A stretch of 64,000 nt of DNA. It comes from Hyphomicrobium denitrificans 1NES1. GTDB taxonomy: Bacteria; Pseudomonadota; Alphaproteobacteria; Rhizobiales; Hyphomicrobiaceae. The stretch is taken from assembly GCF_000230975.2 (NCBI RefSeq), contig NC_021172.1:248001-312000 (forward strand), written 5' to 3'. Below are positions 35,444 through 43,833 of the stretch, piece by piece; position 1 is the first letter of the stretch, and every line of letters starts with the position of its first letter. The notes beneath the pieces are model-generated. The model ran no database searches, was not told the origin of the DNA, and saw only the letters and a list, made by a program, of their open reading frames with translations. The translations under genes and the position numbers were made by a program.

Positions 35444-36412
35444 ATGTCCAAAAAGAAAATCCTGATTACCTGGCCTCTACCAGAAGCGGCCATGGCCCGC
35501 GCCCGGGCCAGCTATGACGTCATCGCGCACGGCGACAACCCGCGGATCACCATCGACGAATTGCTGGAGACGGCAAAATCGGTCGATGCGCTGCTGATTA
35601 CGCTCAACGAGAAGTGCCGGAAAGACGTCATCGACAGGATGCCGGACAACATCAAGTGCATCTCGACGTATTCGATCGGCTTCGACCACATCGACCTTGA
35701 CGCTTGCAAGGCGCGCGGCATCAAGGTCGGCAATGCGCCGCACGGCGTCACCGTCGCGACCGCGGAAATTGCGATGCTGCTTTTGCTCGGCTCGGCGCGT
35801 CGCGCGTCCGAAGGCGAAAAGATGATCCGCACGCGGTCTTGGCCGGGCTGGCAGCCGCTGCAGCTCGTCGGGCAGCGTCTCGACGGCAAAAAGCTCGGCA
35901 TCTATGGCTTCGGCAAGATCGGGCAGGCGCTCGCGCAGCGTGCCCGTGGCTTCGACATGGACATTCACTACTACGACATCTATCGCGCCAAGCCCGAGGT
36001 CGAGGCGAAGTACAACGCCACGTATCACGACAGCCTCGACAGCCTGCTCAAGGTCTCGCAGTTTTTCTCGATCAATGCGCCGTCGACGCCGGAGACGCGC
36101 TATTTCTTCAACAAGGCAACGATCGAAAAGCTGCCGCAGGGCGCGATTGTCGTGAATACTGCGCGCGGCGATCTTGTGAAAGACGACGACATGATCGCGG
36201 CGCTGAAGTCCGGGCGGCTTGCGTATGCCGGTCTCGATGTCTTTGCAGGCGAGCCGAAGATCAACGAAGGCTATTACGACCTTCCAAACACGTTCCTGTT
36301 CCCGCATCTGGGCTCGGCGGCCATCGAAGCGCGCAACCAGATGGGCTTTGAATCGCTCGATAATATCGACGCGTTCTTCGCCGGCAAGGACATGCCGTTC
36401 AAGCTGGCTTGA
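35444..36412 (+). CDS. hprA: Glycerate dehydrogenase (NADH-dependent hydroxypyruvate reductase)
   Basis: Reduces hydroxypyruvate to D-glycerate in the serine cycle for C1 assimilation. 322 residues from ATG 35444; two upstream in-frame ATGs are rejected because the protein aligns, from memory, with the H. methylovorum enzyme starting at KKKILITWPLPEAAMARAR. D-isomer 2-hydroxyacid dehydrogenase features: dinucleotide-binding GIYGFGKIGQALAQRA, the substrate-binding arginine in VNTARGDLV, the glutamate in FAGEPKINEG and the catalytic histidine in FLFPHLGSAA. A strong terminator follows, so it is monocistronic. The partner aminotransferase lies about 1.8 kb downstream. Confidence 0.95.
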   Translation: MSKKKILITWPLPEAAMARARASYDVIAHGDNPRITIDELLETAKSVDALLITLNEKCRKDVIDRMPDNIKCISTYSIGFDHIDLDACKARGIKVGNAPHGVTVATAEIAMLLLLGSARRASEGEKMIRTRSWPGWQPLQLVGQRLDGKKLGIYGFGKIGQALAQRARGFDMDIHYYDIYRAKPEVEAKYNATYHDSLDSLLKVSQFFSINAPSTPETRYFFNKATIEKLPQGAIVVNTARGDLVKDDDMIAALKSGRLAYAGLDVFAGEPKINEGYYDLPNTFLFPHLGSAAIEARNQMGFESLDNIDAFFAGKDMPFKLA

Positions 36413-36435
36413 TCGATCCTCATCCGACTTCTGCG

Positions 36436-36468
36436 ATGGCCGGGCTCGTCCCGGCCATTTTTGTTTTA
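36436..36468 (+). terminator. Intrinsic terminator after hprA
   Basis: Perfect 9-base stem ATGGCCGGG / CCCGGCCAT with a 5-base loop, followed by TTTTTGTTTT. A textbook rho-independent terminator, 23 bases past the hprA stop codon. Confidence 0.92.
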
Positions 36469-36486
36469 TGCCTAGTCGAAGACTTC

Positions 36487-36645
36487 CTAGTACACGATCA
36501 TCTTCAGGCCATACCTTGATGTGAATTCTTCGATCAGGCCTTCGCGATGTTCATAGATCCGCCGTGCCAAATCATTCGTTACGCCAATGTAGATCGTTCC
36601 ATTGCGCTTGTTGGCCATGATGTAGACGTAGAACTGCCGCTCCAT
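36487..36645 (-). pseudogene. Truncated GIY-YIG nuclease-like gene
   Basis: Reading the minus strand from ATG 36645 gives MERQFYVYIMANKRNGTIYI, then GVTNDLARRIYEHREGLIEE and a stop after residue 52 (KMIVY-stop). This is the start of a small UvrC-like GIY-YIG protein, normally about 90-100 residues, with the Y..I..N, GTIYIGVTNDLARR and H..G motifs in place. After the TAG the frame continues EVFD and meets further stops. In intact relatives the next residues are typically YYE-FDD..., so the stop falls where a tyrosine codon is expected. It lacks the C-terminal half of the domain. Lies between the hprA terminator and the amidase end. Confidence 0.75.
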
Positions 36646-36667
36646 CTGCTCATGCCCCTGGACGATG

Positions 36668-38011
36668 TTAAGCTGCGCGCTGGTGTTCCCGCATCATCCA
36701 GTTCGCGATGCGGAGAAGTCCGGCATCGTTTCCGCGAGCGCCGACGAGCTGCACGCCGACAGGCAGATCTTCGATCTCCAGCAACGGCAACGAGATGCAG
36801 GGCATGCCGAGGTAGGTCCAAAGCGCATTGAACAACGGGCTTCCGGTTCCACTTAAACCGACGAGCGCCGGGCCGGTAGCGGCGGGCGTCAGGATGGCAT
36901 TGTAATCCGCGATCGCCGGTCTCAGGATTTCGTAAAGGCTCTCCTGGTCGGCGCGGGCGGCCGCGTAATCGGCGGCCGAAAACGAGCGGCCTTCGGCGAT
37001 CACCTCTTTCAGCTTTTCGGAAACGCGATCCGGATTGGCGTCGGCAATTGGACCGTAGTTGCGTGCGATGTCGTAGAACTGCACGATCTGCGGCAGACGC
37101 AGAATGCTTTCGAACTCTGCCGGCAGTGCCGTTTCAACGATTTCGGCGCGGGCTCCGAAGCTTCCGGCGAACGCCTCGAACGCGGCGCGCATCGCAGGCT
37201 CGGCTTGCGCCCATGCGGGCGATTTGATGAACGCAAATCTCGGGGGGCGCTGGCGGGCTTCGGCGAGGCCGGCGACGAGCGACGGTTTCTCGGCAGGTGT
37301 CATGTCGGTGTCGGCGGCGTCGAACGCACTTATCGCATCGAACAGAAGCGCGATGTCCTCGACCGTGCGCGCGTATCCGCCGATCGTATCGAGCGGCGCC
37401 GACTGTTCGAGCACGCCGGTGCGCGACGTGTATCCGAATGTCGGTTTGAAGCCGACGACGCCACAGTAGGACGCCGGACGGATCGTCGAGCCTGCTGTCT
37501 GCGTTCCGAGCGCCAGCGGCACCTGACCATCGGCGACGGCCGCTGCCGATCCCGACGACGATCCGCCGGGCGTTCGCTTGAGGTCGTGCGGGTTACATGT
37601 CTTGCCCGGACCGAAGAAGGCGAGTTCCGTGGTGACAGTCTTGCCAAGGATGATGGCGCCGGCGGCTTTCAGTTGGGCGACGATGAAAGCATCCGCATCG
37701 GGCCTATGTCCCGCGAAGATCTCGGAGCCGTATTCGGTCGGAAAATCTTTCGTATCGATGATATCCTTGACGCCAACCGGAATGCCCGCAAGCGGGGGAA
37801 CAGATCCGCCTGCCGCACGAAGCCTGTCGCTCGCACGCGCCGCGTCCAGCGCGCGCTCGGGTTCGACGTTCGTCCATGCTCCGACCGCCGCGTTCCGCTC
37901 GGCCATGCGCGCGAGACAAGAAGAAATGAGCGATTCGGAGGTCAATTGACCGGATTCGAGCTGGCGTTTCGCCTCGCTGGCCGTAAGTCCTCCGAAATGT
38001 GTATGGTTCAT
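36668..38011 (-). CDS. Amidase signature family protein
   Basis: 447-residue Ser-cisSer-Lys hydrolase. Catalytic lysine in PVGVKDIIDT, the glycine/serine-rich signature TPGGSSSGSAAAVADG with the cis-serine, and the nucleophile serine in GTQTAGSTIRPAS are all present, as are GVVGFKPTFGYTSR and the C-terminal PVGVQLVGARGNDAGLL. ATG 38011 is chosen because GGGGAAG lies 8 bases upstream; a GTG six bases earlier is too close to that site. It is not GatA by context (no gatB/gatC). The true substrate, an amide, urea derivative or allophanate, cannot be told. Divergent from sgaA. Confidence 0.88.
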   Translation of the reverse strand: MNHTHFGGLTASEAKRQLESGQLTSESLISSCLARMAERNAAVGAWTNVEPERALDAARASDRLRAAGGSVPPLAGIPVGVKDIIDTKDFPTEYGSEIFAGHRPDADAFIVAQLKAAGAIILGKTVTTELAFFGPGKTCNPHDLKRTPGGSSSGSAAAVADGQVPLALGTQTAGSTIRPASYCGVVGFKPTFGYTSRTGVLEQSAPLDTIGGYARTVEDIALLFDAISAFDAADTDMTPAEKPSLVAGLAEARQRPPRFAFIKSPAWAQAEPAMRAAFEAFAGSFGARAEIVETALPAEFESILRLPQIVQFYDIARNYGPIADANPDRVSEKLKEVIAEGRSFSAADYAAARADQESLYEILRPAIADYNAILTPAATGPALVGLSGTGSPLFNALWTYLGMPCISLPLLEIEDLPVGVQLVGARGNDAGLLRIANWMMREHQRAA

Positions 38012-38256
38012 GCGCACCGCTTCCCCAGAAACCGGCAGAATTCAGCTTGCCGCTTGATGCGCCAGGCCCGGAAAAGTTGCAAGGTGGCGGCCGGGGCATC
38101 GTCGGTGTGAGGGAGAGGAAGCGATTTTTCCTGCCTTATGGGCGACCGAGACAAAAAGCGCCGCGCAAGCGGGCAAATGGGCTTTTCTGCCAATTGTATC
38201 CGGCCGACGGGCGTACTAGGACACCCGCAACGATTTTCCCACTTCTGAGGACGACA

Positions 38257-39459
38257 ATGACCAGAGAGCCTCGCAGCCCCGGCAGACATTTCTTGCAGAT
38301 TCCCGGGCCCACGCCCGTCCCGGAACGGATTCTGGCGGCCATGTCGCGCCAGATGCTCGACCACCGCGGGTTGGAATTTCAGCAACTCGGCCGCCGCGTG
38401 CTCTCGGGCATCAAAGGTATTTTCAAGACCCAGAGCCACGTCATCATTTACCCGTCGTCCGGCACCGGCGCGTGGGAAGCGGCCCTTACCAACACGCTGT
38501 CGCCCGGCGACAAGGTCTTGATGTGCGAGACGGGACAGTTCGCCGTGCTCTGGGCGGCGATGGCCGCGCGGCTCGGACTCGAGCCGGAAGTCATTCCGAC
38601 GGATTGGCGCATCGGCGCCGACGCAAATCTTATCGAAAAGGCGCTCAAGGCCGACAAGGCACATAAGATCAAGGCGGTCTGCGTCGTGCACAACGAAACG
38701 TCGACCGGCTGCCTGACGCGCCTCGACGAAGTGCGCAAGGCCATGGACGCCGTGCACCATCCGGCGCTGCTGATGACGGATAGCATCTCCGGCCTCGTAT
38801 GCGCCGACCTGCGCCACGACGAGTGGGGCATTGATGTCACCGTCTCAGGCTCGCAGAAGGGTATGATGCTGCCGCCGGGGCTGTCGTTTACCGCGGTCAG
38901 CGCCAAGGCGCTCGAAGCGTCAAAGAAGGCGGAGCTTCGCTGCTCGTACTTCTCGTGGAGCGATATGCTGGCCAATAACTCGAACGGCTTCTTCCCGTAT
39001 ACGCCAGCAACCGGCTTGCTCTACGGCCTCGCGGAGGCGATCGACATGATCAACGAGGAGGGGCTCGAAAACGTGTTCGACCGGCACGAGCGCCTCGCCG
39101 AGGCGACGCGCCGGGCGGTCGAAGCCTGGGGCTTCGAGACCCAATGCCGGGATGCGAAGTATTATTCGCCTGCCGTGACCACGGTGGTCATGCCGGACGG
39201 CCACAACGCCGACGCTTACCGCAAGATCGTGCTCGACAATTTCAATATGTCGCTTGGCACCGGTCTCAACAGGCTTGCGGGCAAGGCGTTCCGCATCGGC
39301 CATCTTGGAGATACCAACGAGCTGACCATCCTCGGCGCATTGACGGGCGTCGAAATGGGCTTCGAACTGGCGGGCGTGCCTTACAAGAAAGGCGGCGTTC
39401 AGGTGGCGATGAACTTCATCGCGGAGACGGCCGAGCAGGCCAAGGCCGTCGCAGCCTGA
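38257..39459 (+). CDS. sgaA: Serine-glyoxylate aminotransferase
   Basis: Pyridoxal-phosphate enzyme that transfers the amino group of serine to glyoxylate, giving hydroxypyruvate and glycine; a core serine-cycle step that feeds hydroxypyruvate reductase. 400 residues from ATG 38257, which has TGAGGA upstream; an 86-codon upstream extension runs across the divergent amidase start and is rejected. Class V aminotransferase features: HFLQIPGPTPVPERIL, the SSGTGAWEAAL phosphate loop, DSISGLVCAD with the cofactor aspartate region, and the Schiff-base lysine in VSGSQKGMMLPPGL. RIGHLGDTNELTILGALTGV near the end is typical. Confidence 0.95.
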   Translation: MTREPRSPGRHFLQIPGPTPVPERILAAMSRQMLDHRGLEFQQLGRRVLSGIKGIFKTQSHVIIYPSSGTGAWEAALTNTLSPGDKVLMCETGQFAVLWAAMAARLGLEPEVIPTDWRIGADANLIEKALKADKAHKIKAVCVVHNETSTGCLTRLDEVRKAMDAVHHPALLMTDSISGLVCADLRHDEWGIDVTVSGSQKGMMLPPGLSFTAVSAKALEASKKAELRCSYFSWSDMLANNSNGFFPYTPATGLLYGLAEAIDMINEEGLENVFDRHERLAEATRRAVEAWGFETQCRDAKYYSPAVTTVVMPDGHNADAYRKIVLDNFNMSLGTGLNRLAGKAFRIGHLGDTNELTILGALTGVEMGFELAGVPYKKGGVQVAMNFIAETAEQAKAVAA

Positions 39460-39471
39460 TCCTGCTCCGCG

Positions 39472-39499
39472 CGCTGGGGCTTTCTTTTATGCCCCAGCG
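39472..39499. terminator. Hairpin between convergent sgaA and DUF2853 genes
   Basis: Perfect 9-base inverted repeat CGCTGGGGC / GCCCCAGCG with a T-rich 10-base loop, just after the sgaA stop. It overlaps the last codons of the convergent DUF2853 gene. There is no U tract after the stem in either direction, so it may be a weak bidirectional terminator or an mRNA-end stabiliser. Confidence 0.5.
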
Positions 39500-39813
39500 A
39501 GGCTTGCGAGTTTGCCGGTCTTTTCGGCGAGCAGATAATAGAATGTAACCCGGCTCTTGCGCGTCTCGCCCTTCATCGTGGCGCAGACGTCGGCGATGAC
39601 CTTGTCGAGTTTGGCGTCATCGTCCGACAACTTCAGTTTTTTCTTCAGCCAGCTTTCGCGCACAGTCGCGAGCTCGTCCTTGCTCGAACATGAGACAAGA
39701 GAAGCATCGGCGCTCTTGAGCGCTATGCCGAGGTGCTTGACGATCGCTGCAACAGCCTTCTCGTCGACGTTCGGCTGATAACGCTTGATGTCATCGGAAT
39801 AATTGACGCTCAT
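39487..39813 (-). CDS. DUF2853 family protein
   Basis: 108 residues from ATG 39813, preceded by an excellent AAGGAAGG site. The longer open frame upstream is rejected. The all-helical sequence (DDIKRYQPNVDEKAVAAIVKHLG, then KSADASLVSCSSKDELATVRESWLKKKL) and the ending TRKSRVTFYYLLAEKTGKL fit the DUF2853 family of small proteins common in proteobacteria and bacteroidetes. A structure is known for a family member, but no function. Single-gene unit convergent with sgaA. Confidence 0.82.
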   Translation of the reverse strand: MSVNYSDDIKRYQPNVDEKAVAAIVKHLGIALKSADASLVSCSSKDELATVRESWLKKKLKLSDDDAKLDKVIADVCATMKGETRKSRVTFYYLLAEKTGKLASLAGA

Positions 39814-39895
39814 ATCGACCTTCCTTCTGACTGCGCCCCAGCCGTCTCTTGGGTGCAACATTAACTTTGGAGGATCGAAAAGGCGAGCCGCGATG

Positions 39896-40285
39896 TCACG
39901 GCGCAGAGGCGATGAGATAGTTAATCGAATGGAAGAAATTCTCAGGGCCGACATAGCCTGCGATGCGGCCAACTTCGCGATGTGATTTCACGATGACGAA
40001 CGTCGGGACGATATTGACGGTCGACGTGAGATCGAGGCGGGCCGTGTCGATATCGTTTACGTCCAGGAATCGCACCGGCGCTTCCTTGCCTTGCTCGGAG
40101 GCTTCGTAGGCCGGCAGCACATCGCGCCGGAAAAGCTTGCAGTAAATGCAGCCATCGGCCTCGACGACGATCAGCTCGAATGCGTTCGAGGGCGGCGTGC
40201 TTACGGTATCGAGATCGGCACGGGAAGCGCCGAGAGGCAAGCTCATCATGAGCGCAAAGAAAAATCCGACGAGTATTCTGCGCAT
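39896..40285 (-). CDS. Periplasmic thioredoxin-fold protein
   Basis: 129 residues: signal peptide (ILVGFFFALMMSLPLGASRA, cleavage near 23), then a thioredoxin-like domain with redox motif GCIYCKLFRRDV (CIYC), the conserved cis-proline in NIVPTFVIVKS and GRIAGYVGPENFF. This resembles the SoxW-like/thioredoxin-fold reductant family rather than DsbA. It would reduce or isomerise disulfides in the periplasm; the partner is unknown. Stands alone. Confidence 0.82.
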   Translation of the reverse strand: MRRILVGFFFALMMSLPLGASRADLDTVSTPPSNAFELIVVEADGCIYCKLFRRDVLPAYEASEQGKEAPVRFLDVNDIDTARLDLTSTVNIVPTFVIVKSHREVGRIAGYVGPENFFHSINYLIASAP

Positions 40286-40459
40286 GGCGTCCGTTCCGTA
40301 AATGCGAACCGGGATGCCTCACATTTAAATCGAAGTCGATTGCTCGGTGCCAAAAATTAAAGGGCTAGTTAATCGATGTTTCAGAATGGAACGGTCGCGT
40401 TTTCCTTGCTCCATTAATAAGGAAACAAGCGCCGCTGCGCGTAAAGGTTTCGAGAGTGC

Positions 40460-41119
40460 CTATGACTTCTTACAGCTGAGCGCCACGGTCTTATAGGACC
40501 CGAACCCGATAGCGGCGCCGCCGAACTGCTGCGCGATCGCGTCGCCAAGTTTTTTTGATTGCGCGTCGACCTTTTCAGCGTCGGGATCAATCAGCGATGC
40601 GCTGCAGCCCGGGGGCGCGGCTGCGAGCTTTACCGCGTCGGTCTTTTCCGGTTCGAAGGCGATGAAGTACGACGGATCGAAAACCGCAAACGTCAGGCCC
40701 TGAGCGTCGGCGAAAACCGGCTTCGCGAGAGACAAGTGGAAGTGAAGCTTCAACACCTTGTTGGTGTATTCGAGCCTGGCGTTCGTGGGCGGTGAGAATG
40801 CCAGCTCCTCGGTTCCGAGCTTGGCAACGGTGAAATAGTTGAAGTCTTTGAGACCATCCATGTTGACTTTCAGCAGCGGCTCCAACTCGGTCTGGTCGTA
40901 GTTGCCGTCATTGTTGGTATCGAGGCCTTCGAGCGCCATGACCGCGTATGCGTCGTCGAACGACCAGATGTGGTCGACGCCGGTGACCATGCCTTTGTCG
41001 TAGTCGACGGTCATCTCGTACGTGACCCACATGTGGGGATGTGCGAGCGCCGGCGTTCCGATCGTCAACACGGCAGCGACGGCGAGCAGCGCGCCAAATT
41101 GCTTTGCGTTCGAAATCAC
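40460..41119 (-). CDS. DUF1007 family periplasmic protein
   Basis: 219 residues from a GTG at 41119, which places a normal signal peptide at the N-terminus (QFGALLAVAAVLTIGTPALA); the 25-residue extension to an ATG at 41194 is arginine-rich and unlikely. The mature protein begins HPHMWVTYEM, as in DUF1007 proteins, and contains an EF-hand-like loop (DTNNDGNYDQTEL) and FAVFDPSYFIAFE. Family members are frequently found with zinc or nickel/cobalt uptake genes. Here it is divergent from znuA across an apparent Zur site, suggesting a zinc-responsive periplasmic protein. Confidence 0.82.
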   Translation of the reverse strand: MISNAKQFGALLAVAAVLTIGTPALAHPHMWVTYEMTVDYDKGMVTGVDHIWSFDDAYAVMALEGLDTNNDGNYDQTELEPLLKVNMDGLKDFNYFTVAKLGTEELAFSPPTNARLEYTNKVLKLHFHLSLAKPVFADAQGLTFAVFDPSYFIAFEPEKTDAVKLAAAPPGCSASLIDPDAEKVDAQSKKLGDAIAQQFGGAAIGFGSYKTVALSCKKS

Positions 41120-41263
41120 CCCAATGGCCTCATATGCTTTGCCGGAAACGACTACGCCTCTGCTGATACCGTCGCATCGTGAACGTGGCGACAATGCGAC
41201 ATGGCTTTAATCTCCGATGGATTTCAGGTCCTCCGGTTCAGGGCCTTGCGGCCGATCGGTGAA

Positions 41264-41283
41264 TATTGTTATATTATACGATC
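41264..41283. promoter_or_regulatory. Candidate Zur operator between DUF1007 and znuA
   Basis: The core GTTATATTATAC at 41268-41279, inside TATTGTTATATTATACGATC, closely matches the palindromic GTTATAnTATAAC-type motif bound by Zur in proteobacteria. It lies 28 bases upstream of the znuA ATG and between the two divergent genes, so one dimer site could repress both when zinc is plentiful. Confidence 0.65.
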
Positions 41284-41307
41284 TTTATTGCAATCAGCGG
41301 GTCTTCG

Positions 41308-42297
41308 ATGGCAACGTTCAATCCGGCACCGTTCCGTGCCGGCGCGGTTTTGCTTGCGGCGCTTTTTTCCGGCTCCGTGGCGGCGGCCGAACCGCCGAAA
41401 GTCGTCGTCACGATCAAGCCTATCCATGCCCTCGTCAGTCAGGTGATGGCGGGTGCCGGAAATCCTACATTGCTCGTCGGCGGTGCGGCATCGCCGCACA
41501 CCTTCTCGCTAAGGCCGTCGACGGCCCGCGCGATCAACGAGGCCGACGTTTTCATTCGAACGTCCGAGTCACTTGAGCCATTCACACGCAAGATCACGCA
41601 GGCCCTGCCGTCGAGCGTTACCGTCCTGACGCTTGCAGACGCGCCGGGGGTCACGCTTCTCGACCAGCGGCAGAGCGGCACGTTCGAGCCGCACGTCCAT
41701 GTGCATCCGATCGAGGAAGAGCATGTCGATAGCGGAACTCATGACGCGCACGCAGATCGCGATGACGACGACGAAGGCAAGGATGGGCATATCTGGCTCG
41801 ATCCGCAAAATGCCAAAGCGATCGTTGCAGCCGTGACGAAGACGCTCGCGGCGCGATATCCCGAACATGCCGATCGGTTCGCGTCGAATGCCGCGGCGCT
41901 CGACCGACGCCTCGATTCCTTGAATCAGGAAATCACGGCGGAGTTGAGCAGGGTACGAAACAAACCGTTCATCGTTTTTCACGACGCGACGCAGTACTTC
42001 GAAAATCGTTACGGCTTGAACGCCGTCGGTTCGATTACCGTCAGCCCGGACATACCGCCGAGTGCAAGGCGCCTGACGGAAGTGCGCCAGAAGATCGTCT
42101 CGCTCGGTGCCGTTTGCGTGTTCAGCGAGCCAGATTTTCAGCCGAAGCTCATTACCGCGGTGACTGAGGCGACGACAGCGCGTTCAGGAACGCTCGATGC
42201 GGAAGGATTGATGCTGACGCCTGGGCCGGACCTCTATTTCGACCTGATGCGCGACCTCGCACACAACCTTGCGCGTTGCCTCGGCGCTAAGAGCTGA
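41308..42297 (+). CDS. znuA: Zinc ABC transporter substrate-binding protein
   Basis: 329-residue cluster A-I periplasmic metal-binding protein. Signal peptide at residues 1-27. Zinc ligands expected at His40 (IKPIHALVS) and His64 (GGAASPHTFSLRP), plus a later histidine in the FIVFHDATQYFE segment and an acidic residue near FSEPDFQPKL. Between them (about 128-165) is a His/Asp/Glu-rich loop (HVHVHPIEEEHVDSG and following), the ZnuA hallmark that distinguishes zinc from manganese binders. No znuB or znuC gene follows; the next gene is the convergent phoB, so permease and ATPase must lie elsewhere. Confidence 0.92.
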   Translation: MATFNPAPFRAGAVLLAALFSGSVAAAEPPKVVVTIKPIHALVSQVMAGAGNPTLLVGGAASPHTFSLRPSTARAINEADVFIRTSESLEPFTRKITQALPSSVTVLTLADAPGVTLLDQRQSGTFEPHVHVHPIEEEHVDSGTHDAHADRDDDDEGKDGHIWLDPQNAKAIVAAVTKTLAARYPEHADRFASNAAALDRRLDSLNQEITAELSRVRNKPFIVFHDATQYFENRYGLNAVGSITVSPDIPPSARRLTEVRQKIVSLGAVCVFSEPDFQPKLITAVTEATTARSGTLDAEGLMLTPGPDLYFDLMRDLAHNLARCLGAKS

Positions 42298-42349
42298 TTG
42301 CTGCTTCAGCTCCGCAGCCGTGCCCGAACGCGAGAGTCGAGGCGGGCGG

Positions 42350-43054
42350 TTAAGCCGGTGTCTCGGCTTCGCGGCCGTCGAAGACGTAACCCGCGCCACG
42401 CACCGTGCGGATGGGATCGCTTTCGTTGCCGCGGATCAACGATTTCCTGAGACGTCCGATGTGGACATCAACGGTGCGCTCGTCGACTTCTGACGACTGG
42501 CCCCAGACGCGATCGAGAAGTTGATTTCGGGACAGCACGCGGCGCGGGCTTTCCATGAAGACTTCGAGCATCCGGTACTCCGTCGGGCCGAGCCGCACTT
42601 CGCGCACGCCGCGCATGACTTTATGCGCTCCGCGGTCCATGGTGATTTCGCCCGAGACGAGGATGTCGCTCATGCGCTCCGGTGCTGCGCGGCGGAGAAG
42701 CGCCTTGATGCGCGCCATCAACTCCTGAACCGAGAAGGGCTTCGTGACGTAGTCGTCCGCGCCGGTCGTCAGCCCGCGCACGCGATCCGATTCTTCGCCG
42801 CGCGCCGTCAGCAGGATGATTGGCAGGTTTTGCGTCTCGGTTCGGTTGCGTAGGCGGCGGCACAGCTCGATCCCCGAGATCTTCGGAATCATCCAGTCGA
42901 GGATCGCAAGATCGTAACTCTGCTCCGCCAGGAGCAGCTCGGCTTCTTCGCCGTCGGCGGCGTGCACGACGTCATAACCTTCCGACTGCAGATTGTATTT
43001 CAGAAGCTCGACGAGAGGCGCTTCATCTTCGACGACGATGATCTTGGCGGCCAT
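42350..43054 (-). CDS. phoB: Phosphate regulon response regulator PhoB
   Basis: 234 residues: receiver domain with acidic pocket (VVEDEAPLV), phospho-acceptor Asp53 (LAILDWMIP), switch Thr (LLTARGEE) and Lys (YVTKPFSVQEL), then an OmpR-type winged-helix DNA-binding domain (LGPTEYRMLEVFMESPRRVLS, RTVDVHIGRLRKSL, IRTVRGAGYVF). Activates phosphate-starvation genes by binding PHO boxes. Last gene of the pst-pho cluster, 24 bases after phoU. Confidence 0.95.
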   Translation of the reverse strand: MAAKIIVVEDEAPLVELLKYNLQSEGYDVVHAADGEEAELLLAEQSYDLAILDWMIPKISGIELCRRLRNRTETQNLPIILLTARGEESDRVRGLTTGADDYVTKPFSVQELMARIKALLRRAAPERMSDILVSGEITMDRGAHKVMRGVREVRLGPTEYRMLEVFMESPRRVLSRNQLLDRVWGQSSEVDERTVDVHIGRLRKSLIRGNESDPIRTVRGAGYVFDGREAETPA

Positions 43055-43078
43055 GGGGTTTCGCTTCGGTTCCTTCGT

Positions 43079-43792
43079 TTACTGACGCGGCGTTATCAGG
43101 GTCGACGAGGTGCGGTCGCCCTTGGGACGATCGTCCGCGATCGGCACGCCGTGGACCAGATAGTGAATGTTCTCGGCGATGTTCGTGGTGTGATCGCCGA
43201 TGCGCTCGATGTTCTTTGCGCCGAACAGGAAGTGCGTGCACAAGCCGATGTTGCGCGGGTCTTCCATCATGTAGGTCAGAAGTTCGCGGAACAGCGAATT
43301 GTACATGGCGTCGACCTGCTCGTCGCTCAGCCAGACCTTCATCGCCTTATCGGCGTCGAGGGTCGTCAGGGCGTCGAGAACGTCCTTGAGCTGCGCCTGC
43401 ACCATCTCCGTCATGTGGCGCATGCCCGTCATCAGCGGCTTCGGATAGGATTCTGTCGCGACGGCGAGCGCGCGCTTGGCGATATTCTTGGCGAGATCGC
43501 CGATGCGTTCGAGGTCGCCAGCGATCTTCAGCACGGTCATAATGTGACGAAGATCGTTCGCAAGCGGCTGACGGCGCGCGATCATCAGGATGACCTGCTC
43601 CTGCACTTCGCGTTCGAGCTGGTCGAGCATCGCGTCGCTTGAAACGGCCGTCTCGGCGAGCTTCGGGTCGCGGCGTTCTAGTGCGTCCATGGCCTGGACC
43701 AAAAGTTTTTCCGCGTATCCGCCCATCTGGGCGATGCGGCGGTCGAGCAGCTTCAGTTCTTCTTCATATGACTTGACGGTATGTTCGTTCAT
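43079..43792 (-). CDS. phoU: Phosphate transport regulator PhoU
   Basis: 237-residue all-helical protein with two PhoU repeats, each with the metal-binding E/DxxxD-type motif: RDPKLAETAVSSDAMLDQLE and the LERIGDLAKNIAKRA / IERIGDHTTNIAENI pair near the end of each half. It damps PhoR signalling and Pst transport when phosphate is sufficient. Lies between pstB and phoB. Confidence 0.95.
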   Translation of the reverse strand: MNEHTVKSYEEELKLLDRRIAQMGGYAEKLLVQAMDALERRDPKLAETAVSSDAMLDQLEREVQEQVILMIARRQPLANDLRHIMTVLKIAGDLERIGDLAKNIAKRALAVATESYPKPLMTGMRHMTEMVQAQLKDVLDALTTLDADKAMKVWLSDEQVDAMYNSLFRELLTYMMEDPRNIGLCTHFLFGAKNIERIGDHTTNIAENIHYLVHGVPIADDRPKGDRTSSTLITPRQ

Positions 43793-43833
43793 TTAAGTCA
43801 GTCCTGAAATGCGTTGGTCTCTGGAAGCGGTCA

